DNA from: an uncultured Bacteroidales bacterium
GTDB taxonomy: Bacteria; Bacteroidota; Bacteroidia; Bacteroidales; Bacteroidaceae
Assembly (NCBI GenBank): GCA_902803195.1
Contig: CADCOX010000006.1
Coordinates: forward strand, 1 to 6,535
DNA: 6,535 nucleotides
Direction: 5' to 3'
The position numbers and the translations under genes are program-made. The notes below the pieces were generated by a model that saw nothing but the letters and a program-made list of their open reading frames with translations, was not told where the DNA came from and did no database searches. Shown here in pieces: positions 6,137 through 6,535 of the stretch; positions within the stretch are counted from its first letter, which is position 1, and each line of letters begins with the position of its first letter.

Positions 6137-6535
6137 ATGATTCGCATGAGAAAGCAAACGACATTCAGCCGCCTTCACTTGTTTATAGCAACCCTCTGTA
6201 TTGCTATGGGTTGTTGCTTCATGTCATGCGTGAAAGAAGATGTTTACGAGAATGACCCTGAAGGAAACTTCGAGGCGCTCTGGAGCATCATCGACCAACA
6301 TTATTGCTTCCTTGACTTTAAAAGCAAAACCATTGGTCTCGACTGGGAGCGTATTCATCAGCAATACCGCCAACGCATCCATCCTTCGATGGACCGTCAT
6401 CAACTCTTCGAAGTCCTTGCCGAGATGTTAGCAGAATTGCAAGACGGTCACGTCAACCTCTATGCGCCAGCTGACATCGGACGCAACTGGAGCTGGTATG
6501 AGGACTTTCCCAACAATTTTTCCCAGGAATTGCAA
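6137..6535 (+). CDS. S41-family (C-terminal-processing-like) peptidase lipoprotein, N-terminal part only
   Basis: The frame stays open for 133 codons to the right edge. It opens with a lipoprotein signal: a basic start, a hydrophobic stretch (about residues 13-29) and FMSC with Cys31 as the likely lipidation site. The next residues, VKED, resemble the Lys-acidic-acidic surface-export signal described for Bacteroidetes lipoproteins. The mature part has FEALWSIIDQHYCFLDFK (45-62), GLDWERIHQQYRQRI (67-81) and LFEVLAEMLAELQDGHVNLYAP (in 90-111). These are the helical and DGHV hallmarks of the N-terminal domain of tricorn/IRBP-like S41 serine peptidases. The PDZ and catalytic Ser/Lys regions lie outside the window, so activity cannot be judged. 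The gene follows the DUF3316-like gene by 29 bp and probably shares its transcript. The ATG at 6146 is an equally plausible start; AAAAGAGAAC upstream is purine-rich but not decisive. Confidence 0.85.
   Translation, partial: MIRMRKQTTFSRLHLFIATLCIAMGCCFMSCVKEDVYENDPEGNFEALWSIIDQHYCFLDFKSKTIGLDWERIHQQYRQRIHPSMDRHQLFEVLAEMLAELQDGHVNLYAPADIGRNWSWYEDFPNNFSQELQ

Overview
The window looks like chromosomal DNA of a Bacteroidales bacterium, most likely a Prevotella-type genome. Reasons: three promoters carry the Bacteroidetes -7 box TAnnTTTG; there are no strong Shine-Dalgarno sequences; and the gene set includes an UpxY-type NusG paralog, the Bacteroidetes form of topoisomerase IV subunit A, a DUF3316-like outer-membrane protein and a lipoprotein-type S41 peptidase. 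Genus assignment is inference. I see no mobile element, CRISPR array, tRNA or rRNA. Coding density is high, and the longest gap without a gene is the 193-bp divergent intergenic region.

Layout. Positions 1-1724 (minus strand) are one uninterrupted frame of 574 codons running off the left edge: a membrane-anchored UDP-sugar 4,6-dehydratase of the WbpM/PglF/CapD family, lacking only its C-terminus. Positions 1725-1917 form a divergent, AT-rich control region. It has a near-consensus promoter for the dehydratase, a -7 box for the rightward gene, an imperfect inverted repeat, and a 13-of-14 direct repeat with one copy at each promoter. Positions 1918-2475 (plus) encode an UpxY/NusG-like antiterminator. 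A strong promoter at 2494-2525 then precedes a 906-residue topoisomerase IV subunit A (2545-5265). This overlaps by 4 bp a DUF3316-like exported protein (5262-6107), followed 29 bp later by a truncated S41-family lipoprotein peptidase (6137 to the right edge).

How they work together. The left half is surface-polysaccharide biology: a dehydratase making a 4-keto-6-deoxy UDP-sugar, and an antiterminator of the class that controls capsule operons, transcribed away from each other. The right half is an apparent operon joining a housekeeping topoisomerase to two envelope proteins. No wholly new system is evident. The points most worth a second look are the organisation of the divergent control region, the orphan placement of the UpxY-type gene, and a sliding-clamp-like QFNLF peptide at the end of the topoisomerase's acidic tail.
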